64,000 nt of DNA from Pseudomonas cannabina (GTDB lineage Bacteria; Pseudomonadota; Gammaproteobacteria; Pseudomonadales; Pseudomonadaceae). Shown here one piece after another: positions 52,087 through 64,000 of this stretch (positions are counted from its first letter, which is position 1; every line of letters starts with the position of its first letter). A program made the position numbers and the translations under genes. The notes under the pieces were generated by a model, which made no database searches, was not told the DNA's origin, and saw only the letters and a list, made by a program, of their open reading frames with translations. The stretch spans positions 3,472,001-3,536,000 of the forward strand of contig NZ_FNKU01000001.1 of assembly GCF_900100365.1 (NCBI RefSeq). Direction: 5' to 3'.

Positions 52087-53541
52087 GCGCAGGCTCCCAT
52101 GCAGCAAGTGCCTTGGCAGCTTCTTGCAAATCAGAAAACGGATGACGCTGGCCGGCGATTTCCTGGTAGTCCTCGTGGCCTTTGCCTGCCAGTACCACTA
52201 CATCATCGGCACTGGCCGAAGCGATCAGCTCGGCGATGGCCTGACCACGACCTTCGACAAAGCGCACCTTGTCAGCAGCAACGAAGCCTGGGCGGATGTC
52301 ATCGAAAATCTGCGAAGGCGGCTCGTTACGCGGGTTGTCATCGGTCACCCAGACGCCGTCGGCCAGACGCTCGACCACTTCGGCCATCAACGGACGCTTG
52401 CCGCGATCACGATCACCGCCGCAGCCGAACAGGCACAACAGCCGGCCTTTGGCATGCGGACGCAGTGCTTCCAGCACCTTTTCCAGCGCATCCGGGGTGT
52501 GCGCATAATCGACGACGACCAGCGGTTTGCTGGCGCCACCCAGACGCTGCATGCGTCCGACCGGGCCTTCAAGTTTCGGCAGCACCTTGAGAATTTCATC
52601 CAGCGCGTAATCCAGCCCCAACAGCGCGCCCACCGCAGCCAGCACGTTGCTCAGGTTGAAGCGGCCCAGCAACGCGCTGCGCAGGAAGTGCTCGCCCTGC
52701 GGCGTGACCAGCGTGGCGCGCACGCCATCGTCGTCGAACCTGGCGTCGCGGCAATACAGATAAGCAGCGCTGTCCAGCTGGCTGTAAGTGATCAGCCGCG
52801 ATTCGTGCTTGAGCGTGGCCAGCTTGCGACCGAACTCGTCATCGAGGTTGATCACCCGGCAATTGAGGTTAGGCCAGGCAAACAGCTTGGCCTTGGCCGC
52901 GCCGTAGGCTTCCATGGTGCCGTGGTAATCCAGATGATCACGGGACAGATTGGTCAGCACCGCGACATCGAATGCAATGGCCGTCGCACGTCCCTGATCC
53001 AGCCCGTGGGATGAAACTTCCATGGCCACGGCACGCGCGCCGGCTTTTTTCAGGTCGGTCAACGTCGCCTGAACGGCTATCGGGTCAGGCGTGGTGTGAC
53101 GGCCGCTTTGCAGCGCACCGTGGAAACCGGTGCCGAGGGTGCCCACAATGCCGCAGTGTTGACCAAGCAGGTCCAGCGCCTGGGCAACCAACTGAGTCAC
53201 GCTGGTTTTACCGTTGGTGCCGGTGACACCGACCATGTTCAGGCTGCGGCTTGGGTCACCATAAAAACGCCCGGCAACATCGGACAGCTGCGCTGCCAGG
53301 CCTTTGACCGGAATAAGCGGCACATCGGTGATCGGCAGAACGCTCGACCCTTCGACTTCGTAGGCCACGGCGGCTGCACCGCGCTTCAAGGCGTCGGCAA
53401 TGTGCGCGCGACCGTCGGAATTGATCCCCGGCACTGCCAGAAACAGATCCCCCGGACGCACGTTACGGCTGTCGAGTGTCAACTCGCGGATCAACGGATC
53501 GCGGTCGGTATGAGCGAAAATCTTGCTCAGATTAAAGGCCA

Positions 53542-53542
<1 letters not shown>
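52079..53542 (-). CDS. murE: UDP-MurNAc-tripeptide synthetase MurE
   Basis: ATG 53542 overlaps the ftsI stop by one base, and AAGGAGGG lies upstream. The 487-residue ligase has GVTGTNGKTSVTQLVAQAL, EVSSHGLDQGR, DYAHTPDALEKVL and DNPRNEPP, the last being the meso-diaminopimelate-selective DNPR motif. It therefore adds meso-DAP, as expected for a Gram-negative wall. Confidence 0.97.
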
Positions 53543-55558
<2,016 letters not shown>

Positions 55559-55562
<4 letters not shown>

Positions 55563-56500
55563 CTGAGTTTCTCCGCGACGCGCATGACAGCGCTGCGCGA
55601 GCGTGGATTGGCCTTGGTTTCTGCATCGGAGGCGAATTGCGCCTTGCCGTGAATCTTGATCTTCGGTTCGAAGAGCTTGAACTGGATCGGCAGGTCACGC
55701 GGCATGTTGTCGGCTTCGCCCTTGGCGAGCTTGCGCATGAACAGTTTGACGATGCGGTCTTCAAGCGAGTGAAAGCTGATCACCACCAGACGGCCGCCGA
55801 TTTCCAGCGTGTCCAGTGCGGCTTCAAGCCCGGCTTCCAGGTCACCCAGTTCGTTGTTGACGTGAATTCGCAGACCCTGGAAGGCACGCGTTGCAGGGTT
55901 TTTGCCTTTTTCCCAGGCAGGATTGGCGACCTCGAGCACTTCGGCAAGGTCGGCGGTGCGCTCGAAGGGCTGGATTTCACGGCGCTGCACGACGGCGTTG
56001 GCCATGCGCTTGGCGAAACGCTCTTCACCGTATTCCTTGAAGACGCGGGCGATTTCTTCGGCCGGTGCGGATGCGATGAATTCGGCAGCGCTGACGCCAC
56101 GTGTCGGGTCCATGCGCATGTCCAGCGGGCCGTCGTTCATGAAACTGAAGCCACGCTCAGGATCATCCAGCTGCGGGGACGACACACCCAGATCCAGCAG
56201 GATGCCGCTGACTTTGCCCGCCAGGCCACGCTCCTGAACTTCCGAACCGAGTTCTGCAAAGCTGCGCTGCACAATGACAAAGCGGCCGTCTTCGGCCGCT
56301 AGCGCTTGCCCGGTGGCAATCGCTTGAGGGTCCTTGTCGAATCCCAGCAGCCGGCCGTCCGGCCCGAGATGACTGAGAATCAGACGACTGTGCCCGCCAC
56401 GTCCGAACGTACCGTCCAGATAGCAGCCATCCGCGCGTACCGCGAGAGCCTCCACGGCTTCTTCAAGCAGTACGGTGATGTGGGTAAAGGCGCTATTCAT
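55559..56500 (-). CDS. rsmH: 16S rRNA m4C1402 methyltransferase RsmH
   Basis: ATG 56500 gives 313 residues; a GTG two codons upstream overlaps the mraZ stop. Motif I is [18 protein letters not shown], with [22 protein letters not shown] and the C-terminal [15 protein letters not shown]. It methylates N4 of C1402 in 16S rRNA. Confidence 0.97.
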
Positions 56501-56502
56501 AG

Positions 56503-56958
56503 TCACAGGATCAGGTCACGTAATTCGTCGGGCATCGCGCCAGGTTGTTGAATGGCCGCCAGGTCTGCACCAGCAAGTGCATTCCAGGCGTCCTCGTCCC
56601 ACAGTTGAAACTTGTTGAGCTGGCCCACCAACATCACGCGCTTGTCGAGCTTCGCGTACTCGCGAAGACGTGGCGGCACCAGAAAACGCCCGCTGCCATC
56701 CAGCTCCAGATCGACCGCATTGCCAATCAGAAGCCGTTGCAAGCGACGGTTTTCTTCACGAAATGTCGCCAGATCCCGAAGTTTGGCTTCTATCAGTTCC
56801 CACTCGGACAGCGGGTAGAGACACAAACAGGGGTCAACGGCGTCGATGGTCACGATCATTTGCCCGGCACTGCGCGAATCCAACTCGTCACGGTACCGGC
56901 TCGGCATAGCGAGACGGCCCTTGGCATCGAGATTGATCGCGTTGGCACCACGGAACAC
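56503..56958 (-). CDS. mraZ: Transcriptional regulator MraZ
   Basis: The GTG-initiated 151-residue protein has two AbrB-like repeats, each with the DxxGR signature ([17 protein letters not shown] and [16 protein letters not shown]). MraZ forms a ring and represses its own dcw operon through repeated sites just upstream; those are visible here at 56999-57027. Confidence 0.96.
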   Translation of the reverse strand: MFRGANAINLDAKGRLAMPSRYRDELDSRSAGQMIVTIDAVDPCLCLYPLSEWELIEAKLRDLATFREENRRLQRLLIGNAVDLELDGSGRFLVPPRLREYAKLDKRVMLVGQLNKFQLWDEDAWNALAGADLAAIQQPGAMPDELRDLIL

Positions 56959-56998
56959 AGGCGCATTCTCCGAATATTAGCTTTTTGCGCTAAAAAAA

Positions 56999-57027
56999 CC
57001 CACTTCGTGCCACTTTCTGCCACTTGC
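56999..57027 (-). promoter_or_regulatory. mraZ: MraZ operator: three GTGG repeats at 10-bp spacing
   Basis: On the minus strand AAGTGGC, AAGTGGC and AAGTGGG are spaced exactly ten bases apart, directly downstream of the -10 hexamer. This matches the known MraZ-box layout of short G-rich repeats once per helical turn. Confidence 0.75.
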
Positions 57028-57031
57028 GCAC

Positions 57032-57061
57032 ACTATAGGAACGCGCCCACCACACCGTCAA
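57032..57061 (-). promoter_or_regulatory. mraZ: Sigma-70 promoter of the dcw cluster (Pmra)
   Basis: Minus strand TTGACG (57056-57061), an 18-base spacer and TATAGT (57032-57037), close to consensus, abutting the MraZ repeats. The stretch 57062-57265 holds no other gene I can support. Confidence 0.75.
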
Positions 57062-57265
57062 GGCACGGTCTTAAGGAAAACCCTTACATTTCGGAGATTT
57101 AGGAGGGGTTTCGGAGTCAGAACGGATAATTTACGAGCAATCCGACAGATAAATCCCACACGACTCAAATCGTTGCGATTCAAAGTTAATGTGATTTATG
57201 AACTGTAAGATTTTTTTGGTATTACGAAGGGGGTTTGCTGCTTAAAACGAAGAGTAAAAAAAGGT

Positions 57266-57623
57266 GGAGAGTCGATCTGTAAGCCGGGTTCTGTCGAGGA
57301 CAGTCATTCCTCTACGACGGCCATCACTGGACGCCTTTAGCAACCTACCCGGTTCCAGCGCGGGCCACGCCTTGGAACCCTATTTGGTCTTGCTCCGAGT
57401 GGGGTTTACCTTGCCACGTACTGTTGCCAGACGTGCGGTGCGCTCTTACCGCACCTTTTCACCCTTACCGGCACCGAAGCGCTTAGGCGGTTATTTTCTG
57501 TGGCACTTTCCGTAGGCTCGCGCCTCCCAGGCGTTACCTGGCACTCCGCCCTATGGAGCCCGGACTTTCCTCCCCCCCTTGTTGCGGAACAACAAGAGGC
57601 AGCGACTGTCCGATCGACTCTCC
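57266..57623 (-). ncRNA. rnpB: RNase P RNA (M1 RNA)
   Basis: The minus strand opens GGAGAGTCGATCGGACAGTC and closes with ACCCGGCTTACAGATCGACTC, the paired ends of bacterial class A RNase P RNA. The P4-type core segments and the GGUAA-like loops are present, and the length of about 358 bases is normal. It cleaves 5' leaders from pre-tRNAs. A T run (plus-strand A run near 57255-57262) follows and probably terminates it. The position between mraZ and rsmI matches Pseudomonas. Confidence 0.95.
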
Positions 57624-57630
57624 GCCGACA

Positions 57631-57659
57631 AGGTTAGCGGCACACGCCATCAAGAACAA
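57631..57659 (-). promoter_or_regulatory. rnpB: Probable rnpB promoter
   Basis: Minus strand TTGTTC (57654-57659), a 17-base spacer and TAACCT (57631-57636); the RNA 5' end falls eight bases downstream. Confidence 0.55.
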
Positions 57660-57704
57660 GCTTTAAAAGCGCCTGCAACCCGCATGGCGTCTCGAAAGCC
57701 CGCC

Positions 57705-58577
57705 TTATTCGCCCTTCTGTTTGTCCAGCGCCACCTGATAAAGCAGATTCTTGCGCACCCCGGTTATCTCGGCCGCCAAAGCAGCTGCGCGCTTGAGCGG
57801 CATCTCTTCGAGCAGCAGATCGAGCACCCTGCGCGCTTCAGCCCCCACAACATCTTCGTCCGCAGGCGGCGTCCAGCCGGATACCAGCACCACACACTCG
57901 CCGCGCTGCTGATTGCTGTCGGCTTCGACAAAAGCCCGAAGCTCACCCAAAGGCAGACCCTTGAGCGTTTCGAAAGTTTTGGTTATTTCACGCGCCAGCA
58001 AGGCATGCCGCTCGGCACCGAAGACCAGCTCCATATCCTGCAGGCATTCCAGGATTCGATGAGGCGCCTCGTAGTAGATGAGCGTGCGCGGTTCTTCCTT
58101 TACCAGCTCGAGCTTTGCCCGACGGCCAATCGCCTTCGCCGGAAGAAAGCCTTCGAAGATGAAACGATCAGAAGGCAGCCCCGCCGCAGACAAAGCGGCA
58201 ATCAGAGCGCAGGCGCCCGGCACCGGAACGACCGGCACACCGGCGGCACGCGCCTGGCGAACCAGGTGATAGCCGGGATCGGAGATCAGCGGTGTGCCCG
58301 CATCGGAAATCAGCGCAACATCGTCGCCCGCCAGCAGCCGCGTGATAAACCGACTACCTTCATCACGCTCGTTATGCTCGTGGCAGGCGGCCAGCGGCGT
58401 CGATATACCGAAGTGTTGCATCAGGCGTGCTGAATGACGCGTATCTTCTGCCGCGATCAACGCGACTTCGCGCAGCACTTTCAGCGCCCGCACGCTCATA
58501 TCGTCCAGATTGCCGATAGGGGTCGCCACGACATAAAGCGAGCCCGGGGTGGAATTCGAAACAACCGGAACAGTCAA
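57705..58577 (-). CDS. rsmI: 16S rRNA 2'-O-ribose C1402 methyltransferase RsmI
   Basis: TTG 58577 is preferred because AAGAGG lies eight bases upstream; an in-frame ATG lies at 58622. The product of about 290 residues has the tetrapyrrole-methylase fold with LYVVATPIGNLDDMS, LIAAEDTRHS, ISDAGTPLISDPGYHLV and FEGFLPAK. It methylates the ribose of C1402, the same nucleotide modified by RsmH nearby. It is divergent from lpoA. Confidence 0.95.
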   Translation of the reverse strand: MTVPVVSNSTPGSLYVVATPIGNLDDMSVRALKVLREVALIAAEDTRHSARLMQHFGISTPLAACHEHNERDEGSRFITRLLAGDDVALISDAGTPLISDPGYHLVRQARAAGVPVVPVPGACALIAALSAAGLPSDRFIFEGFLPAKAIGRRAKLELVKEEPRTLIYYEAPHRILECLQDMELVFGAERHALLAREITKTFETLKGLPLGELRAFVEADSNQQRGECVVLVSGWTPPADEDVVGAEARRVLDLLLEEMPLKRAAALAAEITGVRKNLLYQVALDKQKGE

Positions 58578-58815
58578 AACGCAGACCTCTTGTGGTAAAG
58601 CTGGATTTTCGTGAACACGCATTGTACAGGCTGCGACCGCGCCAACGGTTCGCGCATCAGGGAAGCGGGCAAAAAAGGAATAAAAACGTGATGACGCCTA
58701 ACCGAAACACGCGTCGACAGCCCCGAATTGAACGATTTGGCCGACGGATGACCCTAACGCGACCAATATCATCGCTTTACGCACCTTCGACGTCGCACCC
58801 CGGCCAGCGCTTGGG

Positions 58816-58821
58816 TACAAT
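58816..58821 (+). promoter_or_regulatory. lpoA: Candidate -10 element for lpoA
   Basis: TACAAT lies 37 bases before the lpoA ATG, in the right place for a -10; no good -35 is seen. Confidence 0.3.
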
Positions 58822-58857
58822 TCTCCGTTAATTCGCTCGAGTATCAGGAACATACCA

Positions 58858-60672
58858 ATGATCGCTTGTCTGCGGCTGCTCTCTGCCCTCTGCTTCGCTG
58901 CACTTCTCGCAGCCTGCGCCAGCTCGCCCTCGTCCAGCCTTGGCGAGCTGCCGCGCACCCCTGACGCCAGCATCGAGCAACTGCTCGATCAGGCCGCCAA
59001 CGCCAAGTCGCCCGAGCAAGCCGCGACGCTGCGCTTGAGCGCTGCCGATCTGGCCAGCCGCCAGAACGACGCCGGACGCGCTGCGCAGATCCTTGGTCAG
59101 GTCCAGCTCGATCAACTCAAGCCAGGCCTGCAGGTCTACGCCAGCACCCTGTCCGCCGAACTGGCAATGGGCCGCAATCAACCCAAGGCCGCGCTGACCG
59201 CCCTCAATCATCCGAGCATGCAGCGCCTGGGTGAACTGTCGGTCGAACAGCAGGTTCGCACCCACCGGGTCAAGGCGCGCGCGCTGGAAGCCGATGGTCA
59301 GATGCTGGCAGCCGTCAACGAGCGGGTCTTTGCCGGGCCGCTGTTGCAGGGCGCAGACCTCAGCGCCAACAACGATGCGATCTGGACCTTGGTCTCCGCT
59401 TTGCCGGCCGAACAGCTGCAAAGCAGCGCTACTGATGACCTGGGTGGCTGGCTGAACCTGGCTCGCTCGATCAAAGGTGCCGGTACGCTCGAGCAGCAAC
59501 AGGCAGCCATCGATAATTGGAAAGCGCAAAACCCGAAACACCCCGCAGCCCTGCAACTGCCAGACGCTCTTGCCAAACTGCGCGCCCTGACCAGCGAACC
59601 GATTACCAAAATCGCCCTGCTACTGCCGCAGGACGGCCAACTGGCATCGGTTGCCAAGGCACTGCGCGAAGGCTTCATGGCGGCGCACTTCCAGGCCCAG
59701 CAAGCAGGCGAAAACCCGCCTGCCATTCAGGTCTTCGATAGCTCGCGCATCACCTCGATGGACGAATTCTATCGTCAGGCACAGGCCGCTGGCGCTCAGC
59801 TGGTCGTCGGCCCACTGGAAAAGAACCTCGTCAAACAGCTGAACAGCCGTCAGCAATTGCCGATCACTACACTGGCGCTCAACTACAGCGACACCAGCAC
59901 CGAAGGCCCTGCGCAGTTGTATCAGTTCGGCCTGGCTGCAGAAGACGAAGCCCGCGAAGTGGCCCGTCGTGCCTGGGCCGACGGCAAGCGCAGCGCAGTG
60001 GCCATGGTGCCGAAAGGCGAATGGGGCGACCGCGTTCTGGATGCGTTCCGCAAAGCCTGGCAAGCCAAGGGCGGCACTTTGATCGCCGCCGAGCATGTCG
60101 ATCAACCCGTAGAGCTGGCCCAGCAGGTCGCCGATCTGTTCCAGTTGCGTAACAGCGAAGGCCGTGCCCAGCGCCTGCAAAGCACTGCCGGCACTCAAGT
60201 GGCTGCGCAGCCTAGCCGTCGCCAGGACATCGACTTCATGTTCCTCGCCGCAACCCCCCAACAAGCACAGCAAATCAAACCGACCATGGTCTTCCAGTAT
60301 GCGGGCGACGTACCGGTGTACGCGACTTCGCACCTGTTCACCAACAGCAATGATCACGCCCAGTACATGGACCTCAATGGCGTGCGCTTCTGCGAAACAC
60401 CGTGGCTGCTCAACGCCGACGACCCGCTGCGCCAGCAAGTGACCGCCCAATGGCCGCAGGCTGCGGGCAGCCTGGGTCGCCTGTATGCGATGGGTATCGA
60501 CGCTTACCGTCTGGCCCCGCGCCTCGGTCAGCTCAAGGCGATGCCTGATACGCGCATCGACGGCTTGTCCGGCAGCCTGAGCATGAACCCTGGCCGTCGT
60601 ATCGAGCGTCAATTGCCATGGGCAGAGTTTGTGGACGGCAAGATCCAGCGCCTGCCGGACACCACCCCTTGA
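58858..60672 (+). CDS. lpoA: Outer-membrane lipoprotein activator of PBP1A (LpoA)
   Basis: The 604-residue protein has a lipobox (LLAAC, Cys near residue 20), an N-terminal TPR-like helical domain (about 30-250) and a C-terminal periplasmic-binding-protein fold (from KIALLLPQDGQLASVAKALREGF). It reaches from the outer membrane to stimulate PBP1A. It heads the conserved lpoA-yraN-gmhA/diaA-dolP gene series, the same order as in E. coli. Confidence 0.93.
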   Translation: MIACLRLLSALCFAALLAACASSPSSSLGELPRTPDASIEQLLDQAANAKSPEQAATLRLSAADLASRQNDAGRAAQILGQVQLDQLKPGLQVYASTLSAELAMGRNQPKAALTALNHPSMQRLGELSVEQQVRTHRVKARALEADGQMLAAVNERVFAGPLLQGADLSANNDAIWTLVSALPAEQLQSSATDDLGGWLNLARSIKGAGTLEQQQAAIDNWKAQNPKHPAALQLPDALAKLRALTSEPITKIALLLPQDGQLASVAKALREGFMAAHFQAQQAGENPPAIQVFDSSRITSMDEFYRQAQAAGAQLVVGPLEKNLVKQLNSRQQLPITTLALNYSDTSTEGPAQLYQFGLAAEDEAREVARRAWADGKRSAVAMVPKGEWGDRVLDAFRKAWQAKGGTLIAAEHVDQPVELAQQVADLFQLRNSEGRAQRLQSTAGTQVAAQPSRRQDIDFMFLAATPQQAQQIKPTMVFQYAGDVPVYATSHLFTNSNDHAQYMDLNGVRFCETPWLLNADDPLRQQVTAQWPQAAGSLGRLYAMGIDAYRLAPRLGQLKAMPDTRIDGLSGSLSMNPGRRIERQLPWAEFVDGKIQRLPDTTP

Positions 60673-61043
60673 CGCAACGCAGCACCCGGCAGCAAGCAGG
60701 GCGCGAGGCAGAAGCCTACGCCCTGCAGTATCTGCAACAGCAGGGGCTGCAGCTCATCGAACAAAACTGGTTATGCAAACGCGGCGAGCTTGATCTAGTC
60801 ATGCTCGACGGCGATACAGTAGTATTCGTCGAAGTTCGCTATCGCCGCCATGCTGGCTGGGGTGGCGCCGTAGAAAGCGTCGATTTTCGCAAGCAGGAGA
60901 AACTCGTCACTGCCGCACAGCTTTTTCTGCAACAGGTCCCGGACTGGGCCGATCATCCCTGTCGTTTCGACGTGATCGCGATTGAAGGCACCCCCGGCAC
61001 CGCCGCACCACTGAACTGGATCAGAAGTGCTTTTGACAGCTGA
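60669..61043 (+). CDS. YraN/UPF0102 nuclease-fold protein
   Basis: The start is taken as TTG 60669 (TTGA overlap with the lpoA stop). The product has 124 residues. The restriction-endonuclease-like core is GELDLVMLDGDTVVFVEVRYR, preceded by GREAEAYALQYLQQQG. YraN proteins are conserved, and their nuclease role is uncertain. Translational coupling to lpoA is likely. Confidence 0.85.
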   Translation: MTQRSTRQQAGREAEAYALQYLQQQGLQLIEQNWLCKRGELDLVMLDGDTVVFVEVRYRRHAGWGGAVESVDFRKQEKLVTAAQLFLQQVPDWADHPCRFDVIAIEGTPGTAAPLNWIRSAFDS

Positions 61044-61150
61044 AGCGTATCAGGGCGAGCAGCCCGACTGCCTTCATGACTATAACCAGCCTCTGTCATC
61101 ATCGATTTCGCTATTTGTTTTGCCGGCTGCACACCCTGTGTGCCGGATAG

Positions 61151-62379
<1,229 letters not shown>

Positions 62380-62455
62380 CCGCCAACGGGCAGACATGAA
62401 AAAGGCGATCCGAGCAGACTGTGTGAAAACCTAGCAATCTGCGCAGCGCTCAAAG

Positions 62456-62489
62456 AAAATGCTCCGTATCGAAAGATACAGAGCATTTT
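62456..62489 (+). promoter_or_regulatory. Strong hairpin just before the IS1182 transposase start
   Basis: A 15-position stem (14 paired) from AAAATGCTC...GTATC to GATAC...GAGCATTTT with a GAAA tetraloop and five T. It ends five bases before the transposase ATG. It looks like a terminator or translation block against read-through from outside promoters. Confidence 0.7.
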
Positions 62490-62494
62490 TCGTT

Positions 62495-63919
62495 ATGGCC
62501 TACATCCAAGGTGAGTCCCGCAGCCAGACCAGCCTATTCCCGGTCTCGCTGGAAGAGTTGATCCCCGAGGATCACCTCGTTCGTGTCATTGACCTGTACG
62601 TTGCCAGGCTCGATCTGGTGCAACTGGGCTTCGATAAAGCGATTCCAAAAAGCACGGGGCGCCCTGCTTATGATCCCGCCGATCAGCTAAAACTCTACCT
62701 CTACGGCTATTTTCAGCGGATTCGCTCATCGCGACGTCTTGAAGCCGAGTGTCAGCGCAACATCGAAGTGATGTGGCTGATCAACCGGCTCAAGCCCGAC
62801 TTCAAGACCATCGCCGATTTTCGCAAGAACAATAAACCCGCCTTCATCGCGACCTGCCGTGCTTTCGTTCGGTTTTGTCGCACGGCAGGCTTGATCGCCG
62901 GTGAGTTGGTGGCCATCGACGGCAGCAAGTTTCAGGCGGTCGCATCCTCACGGCGTCATGTGAATTTGAAGCAGCTCAAGCGCCAGGAAGAAAAACTGGA
63001 TAAGCGCATCGCTCAGTATCTGGCCGAGCTGGATGAGGCCGACAAGGCTGAAACCACAGATTCAATTGATCGCAGCGCAATCAAGGTAGCCCTGGCACAG
63101 CTTGAGGCTCGACAACAGGATAATCAGAGTTGCCAGGCACTGATGCGTTCGATGGGCATCGAGCAGTTCAACACCCATGAAAGCGATGCCCGAATGATGC
63201 GCACGGCCAAAGGGCCACGTGTGGCCTACAACGTGCAAACCGTCGTGGACGCCGAGCATTGCCTGATTTTGCATCATGAGGTCACCCAAGATGGCGATGA
63301 CCGAAAGCAACTGGAGCCGATGGCCAAGGCCGCCAAAGCAGAGTTACAGCAAGATGATCTGACGGTCACTGCCGATGCCGGCTACTCCAATGGCAAGCAG
63401 TTTCAGGCCTGCGAGGATGCTTCGATTACGGCCTATGTACCGCCCAATCGTTCGAAAAACCCTGGCAGTCAGGAAGAGCAGCTCTTTGAGCGAAAAGACT
63501 TTATCTATGAGACCGGACACGATCGTTTCCAGTGTCCGGCAGGCAAATGGTTAACGCTAAAACAGCACAACAAAGGTGATCGGATCTATCAGGCTGAGGT
63601 CGATGACTGCGCCAACTGCGCGCTGAAAACGCAATGCACTCGAGCCCGGCGCCGTTATGTCTCACGACATGCCCATGAAGAGGCTTTCGAGCGGATGGAG
63701 CAAAGAATGCAGGCGCATCCTGAGATGATGGCCAACCGAAGATCCATCGTTGAGCACCCCTTCGGCAACCTCAAGCAATGGCTATTTGGTAATGGCCGTT
63801 TCTTGCTGCGACAACTGGAGGGTACAAAAGCTGAAATGGCCTTGGCGGTGAATGCCTATAACCTGAAACGAGCGATTAAAGTGCTCGGTGTGCGCCATCT
63901 GATGGCTTTGATGGGCTGA
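62495..63919 (+). CDS. IS1182-family transposase
   Basis: ATG 62495 (MAYIQGESRSQTSLFPVSLEEL; read as two segments) gives 474 residues. The DDE catalytic triad is in AIDGSKFQAVAS, TADAGYSNGKQF and VEHPFGNLKQWLF. A C-rich segment with CPAGKWL, CANCALKTQC precedes the last motif, as in IS1182/IS1380-like enzymes. The frame is intact, so the element may be active. An in-frame start at 62459 lies inside the hairpin and is unlikely. Confidence 0.92.
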   Translation: MAYIQGESRSQTSLFPVSLEELIPEDHLVRVIDLYVARLDLVQLGFDKAIPKSTGRPAYDPADQLKLYLYGYFQRIRSSRRLEAECQRNIEVMWLINRLKPDFKTIADFRKNNKPAFIATCRAFVRFCRTAGLIAGELVAIDGSKFQAVASSRRHVNLKQLKRQEEKLDKRIAQYLAELDEADKAETTDSIDRSAIKVALAQLEARQQDNQSCQALMRSMGIEQFNTHESDARMMRTAKGPRVAYNVQTVVDAEHCLILHHEVTQDGDDRKQLEPMAKAAKAELQQDDLTVTADAGYSNGKQFQACEDASITAYVPPNRSKNPGSQEEQLFERKDFIYETGHDRFQCPAGKWLTLKQHNKGDRIYQAEVDDCANCALKTQCTRARRRYVSRHAHEEAFERMEQRMQAHPEMMANRRSIVEHPFGNLKQWLFGNGRFLLRQLEGTKAEMALAVNAYNLKRAIKVLGVRHLMALMG

Positions 63920-63955
63920 GCGGACATTTTTTTCGTCTGCTGCCAATACAAAAAA

Positions 63956-63980
63956 AACGCCCCGAACAAGTCGGGGCGTT
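63956..63980 (-). terminator. Terminator for a leftward gene beyond the window
   Basis: Perfect 10-bp stem AACGCCCCGA / TCGGGGCGTT; the plus-strand A run at 63950-63957 gives the T run on the minus strand. In Pseudomonas sspB is convergent here, so it is probably the sspB terminator. Confidence 0.75.
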
Positions 63981-64000
63981 TGCTTGGGCCTTCATCAGTG

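Larger units (their letters stand above)
62413..63941 (+). mobile_element. IS1182-family insertion sequence (ends tentative)
   Basis: A single transposase gene is bracketed by a short inverted pair, AGCAGAC at 62413-62419 and GTCTGCT at 63935-63941. Only these seven bases match well, and no target duplication is visible, so the right end could lie elsewhere, even beyond the window. Confidence 0.5.

Noticed and set aside
57264..57515. Open frame of 83 codons
   Set aside because: It lies inside rnpB, whose paired ends and core are clear.
57579..58433. 284-codon plus-strand frame
   Set aside because: It is antisense to rsmI and overlaps the rnpB 5' end; the protein has no recognisable domain.

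Overview
The window is chromosomal DNA from a Pseudomonas species, most likely of the P. syringae group. This rests on the gene order and protein sequences: bifA, an imelysin-type iron locus, inaA/colS/colR, groESL, ampG, yajQ, panE, argJ, secA, lpxC, the whole division and cell-wall (dcw) cluster, rnpB, rsmI, lpoA, gmhA. Species-level placement is inference. Most of the window is conserved core backbone. The accessory DNA sits at about 2.9-10.6 kb and at the right end.

1-14.4 kb: the 3' part of the c-di-GMP phosphodiesterase gene bifA, then an iron-associated lipoprotein set (imelysin icmP, di-heme oxidoreductase, second imelysin, DUF1513 propeller). An insertion of about 7.9 kb appears to split this set after icmP. 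It carries an orphan type VI secretion cassette: a DUF4123 adaptor, a large VasX/BTH_I2691-type membrane effector, and a DUF6708 membrane protein that is a candidate immunity protein. A PPOX flavoprotein gene lies beside it. The effector gene is broken near its 3' end by three elements in series: an 88-bp inverted-repeat element, an IS5-family IS and a 99-bp MITE. The MITE has an inverted sister copy 5.4 kb away, upstream of the adaptor gene. Its target duplications (CTAA, CTAG) point to mobilisation by an IS5-group transposase. The severed effector C-terminus can still be read between the MITE and the immunity-like gene.

14.4-19.2 kb: an envelope stress and LPS block. It holds a small secreted protein gene, an inaA-type LPS kinase gene interrupted by one in-frame stop, a methyltransferase gene, the ColRS two-component system and a PAP2 phosphatase. 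19.3-22.5 kb: a small Cys-containing secreted peptide, groEL, groES with a sigma-32-like promoter and a hairpin-rich leader, and fxsA. 22.8-35.4 kb: housekeeping and membrane genes (SDR, DUF481 barrel, alkyltransferase-like protein, ampG, mscS-type channel, yajQ, panE, sensor kinase, cobalamin adenosyltransferase, Nudix-ThiE fusion, GST, argJ), with one REPIN.

35.5-57.1 kb: secA, dciA, lpxC, then the dcw cluster read leftward from mraZ to ftsZ, with overlapping or nearly touching genes and a recognisable mraZ promoter with three operator repeats. 57.2-62.4 kb: rnpB, rsmI, then the divergent lpoA-yraN-gmhA-dolP-like genes. An IS1182-family element follows the dolP-like gene to the end of the window, with a strong hairpin just ahead of its transposase start.
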